From NCBI GenBank assembly GCA_004335635.1, contig QAXH01006098.1:56633-120632 (forward strand): 64,000 nt of DNA. The letters run 5' to 3'. This DNA is from Chloromonas sp. AAM2. Its lineage: Eukaryota > Chlorophyta > Chlorophyceae > Chlamydomonadales > Chlamydomonadaceae. The notes below the pieces were generated by a model. That model was not told where the DNA came from, ran no database searches, and saw only the letters and a program-made list of their open reading frames with translations. The translations under genes and the position numbers were made by a program. This document shows, piece after piece, positions 62,513-64,000 of this stretch. Position 1 is the first letter of the stretch. Each line of letters begins with the position of its first letter.

Positions 62513-63557
62513 ATGGCAAGCGCAGCGATGCATGCTGGCCTGAGTCGCGGCATCCATCCGCACAGACGCTACATTTGCCTCACTTTTCTTCTGGCTCTCC
62601 ATGTCAGCGCGATGTTGCAGCCCGCAGCCGCGGAAGCCAATAAGACCATCGAAGTGACGCAAACTGACTCTTCGGCCGCGGAGCCTGCACCTGCAACCAA
62701 GGAAGGGGGCATCAAAAAGCCGTCTCCCCCACTCCCGAAATGGAAGCAGCGCCCACCACCCAGCCCTGCTGTGACATCTGACACCCCACCGCCTCCACTG
62801 CCCAAGTGGAAGCAGCGTCCACCACCAAGTCGCGTGCAGGACATGCCCTCCTCCCAGGAGACAACCGACTCTCCTGTCACAGCAAGCGTCAAACCCCTCC
62901 CCAAGTGGAAGCAACGTCCACCACCCAGCCCTGCTGTCACATCTGACACCCCACCCCCTCCACTCCCCAAGTGGAAGCAACGCCCACCACCCAGCCCCTC
63001 AGTGACATCTGATGCCCCACCCCCTCCACTTCCCAAGTGGAAACAACGCCCACCCCCTGTTCCATCATCAAAGCTGGGCCGAGCACCGCCAACCACGTTG
63101 AGCCCTCCCCCACCAACAAGCCCTGACGCCAAGTTGCTGCCGTCCCCAAGCAGATATCCTTCCCCCATGCCCCCTCCACCTCCTGAAGAGCCTGTTATGG
63201 ATATCTGGATTCAAGCTGGTGCGTCAACACATGCATGGACCACACATGCCTGGGCCTGGCATGCCGTGACCGTCGGATGGCACTTGTAGTTGCAAGTACT
63301 TGTGTGCTACAGCGTAACTGCCTGTGCACGTTGGCTTTGCACTGTCACTGGTGCCAAGCAGGCCTACCTTGCACGCCTGTCGGCTTTCATTTTGAATGCA
63401 CATGCATCGCGATCAATCAAGTGCCTGTCGGTCTTCCCACGCAGGCGGTTCCAACACGTGGGGTGACAATGGCGCATGGGACATGGACTATGTGTCCAAC
63501 CCTTCCTGCACGCACCCCATTCCTGAACTCATCAAGATGTGGTCGGTTCCCAACCAG
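62513..63557 (+). CDS. Secreted proline-rich repeat protein, 5' part
   Basis: Two exons are visible (62513-63218, 63445-63557) and the gene runs off the right edge. After a short basic N-terminus comes the signal-type helix YICLTFLLALHVSAMLQPAA, then five copies of PLPKWKQRPPP separated by SPAVTSDTPPP-type spacers and a longer Pro/Ser stretch. Exon 2 encodes GGSNTWGDNGAWDMDYVSN followed by CTHPIPELIKMWSVP, which looks globular and conserved but which I cannot assign. The layout (signal peptide, Pro-rich spacer, globular domain) resembles algal cell-wall or extracellular-matrix glycoproteins such as pherophorins, though the Lys-Trp-Lys repeat is unlike their usual poly-Pro rods. The start at 62513 was chosen to place the hydrophobic helix as a signal peptide; an ATG at 62528 or an upstream start is possible. 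Confidence 0.65.
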
Positions 63558-63654
63558 GTGTGTTCCGGGCAGGAGCGCATGTGCGTGTGTGATCACACCC
63601 AGCGTATGCGACCACAACCTGCAAGAAGTGCCAGCCCAACTAGCCTGCTGATGC

Positions 63655-64000
63655 CTTGCCTCCTCAAACCTGTTGTGTGCTCCTCCTCACACGTGCTGTA
63701 CGACCTGCTCACATGTTCTGCACGCCGCCTTCCCACCTGTTGTATGACCTCGTCACATGTGTTGTACGCACTCCATGACACATGTTGCATGCACCTCCGC
63801 ACACTTGTTGTACGCCCTCCTCACACCTGTTGTACGCCCTCCTCACACCTGTTGTACGCCCTCCTCACACCCGTCGTACGCTGCCTTTACACCTGTTGTA
63901 CGCCCTCCTCACACCTGTTGTACGCCCACCCCACACCCGTCGTACGCTGCCTTCACACCTGTTGTACGCTGTCTTCACACCTGTTGTACGCCCTCCCCAC
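63655..64000. repeat. About 22-base minisatellite running off the right edge
   Basis: Imperfect tandem units of the type TGTTGTACGCCCTCCTCACA fill the intron after 63557, becoming more regular toward the edge, where variants alternate CCCTCCTC with GCTGCCTTC. The array continues beyond the window. Confidence 0.9.

Overview
The window reads as nuclear DNA of a green alga (Chlorophyta). The genes are intron-dense: most exons are 60-250 bases, and introns almost always run GT...(TG)CAG. One gene encodes an axonemal (flagellar) dynein heavy chain, another a plant-type RNase J with a plastid-transit-like N-terminus, and a third a plant-like trehalose-phosphate synthase/phosphatase fusion. I saw no bacterial operons, rRNA, tRNA or CRISPR. 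The taxon within the green algae cannot be fixed from this sequence. I built exon models by hand: each junction keeps reading frame and family motifs, but none is backed by transcripts.

Layout. (1) 1-17854, +: the last 46 exons of an inner-arm axonemal dynein heavy chain, cut by the left edge just before AAA2. (2) 18402-20949, +: a six-exon protein with an F-box and an XPA-like zinc finger; its last intron carries a relic of an HNH/endonuclease-VII-type domain of the kind found in Polinton-like elements. (3) 21709-24558, -: a five-exon single-pass membrane protein with signal peptide, eight ectodomain cysteines and a Pro/Gln-rich tail. (4) 25615-33489, +: a 19-exon RNase J with an acidic C-terminal extension. 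(5) 34067-34803, -: a small, probably organelle-targeted membrane protein. (6) 37399-50279, +: a trehalose-6-phosphate synthase of about 1,624 residues. (7) 52422-58038, +: a 17-exon secreted right-handed beta-helix protein of the pectate-lyase superfamily. (8) 60080-60617, -: a weak small-gene candidate. (9) 62513 to the right edge, +: a secreted protein with five Pro-Leu-Pro-Lys-Trp-Lys repeats, cut by the edge, whose last visible intron is a minisatellite.

The genes do not form one pathway; this is an ordinary eukaryotic neighbourhood with convergent pairs (2/3, 4/5) and divergent pairs (3/4, 5/6). The most unusual item is the TPS gene. Its glycosyltransferase half keeps every catalytic signature, while its phosphatase half has lost the acidic catalytic residues (the Asp-x-Asp motif reads Gly-Tyr-Asn-Ala-Thr, the Gly-Asp-Asp motif reads Gly-His-Leu) and is split by a Gln/Ala-rich insertion of about 490 residues. 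This suggests a synthase or regulatory subunit with a dead phosphatase fold. Smaller oddities are two GC-AG introns, a 14-base microexon, a triplicated 5' splice site, a strictly alternating purine-pyrimidine tract, a foldback element and several minisatellites.
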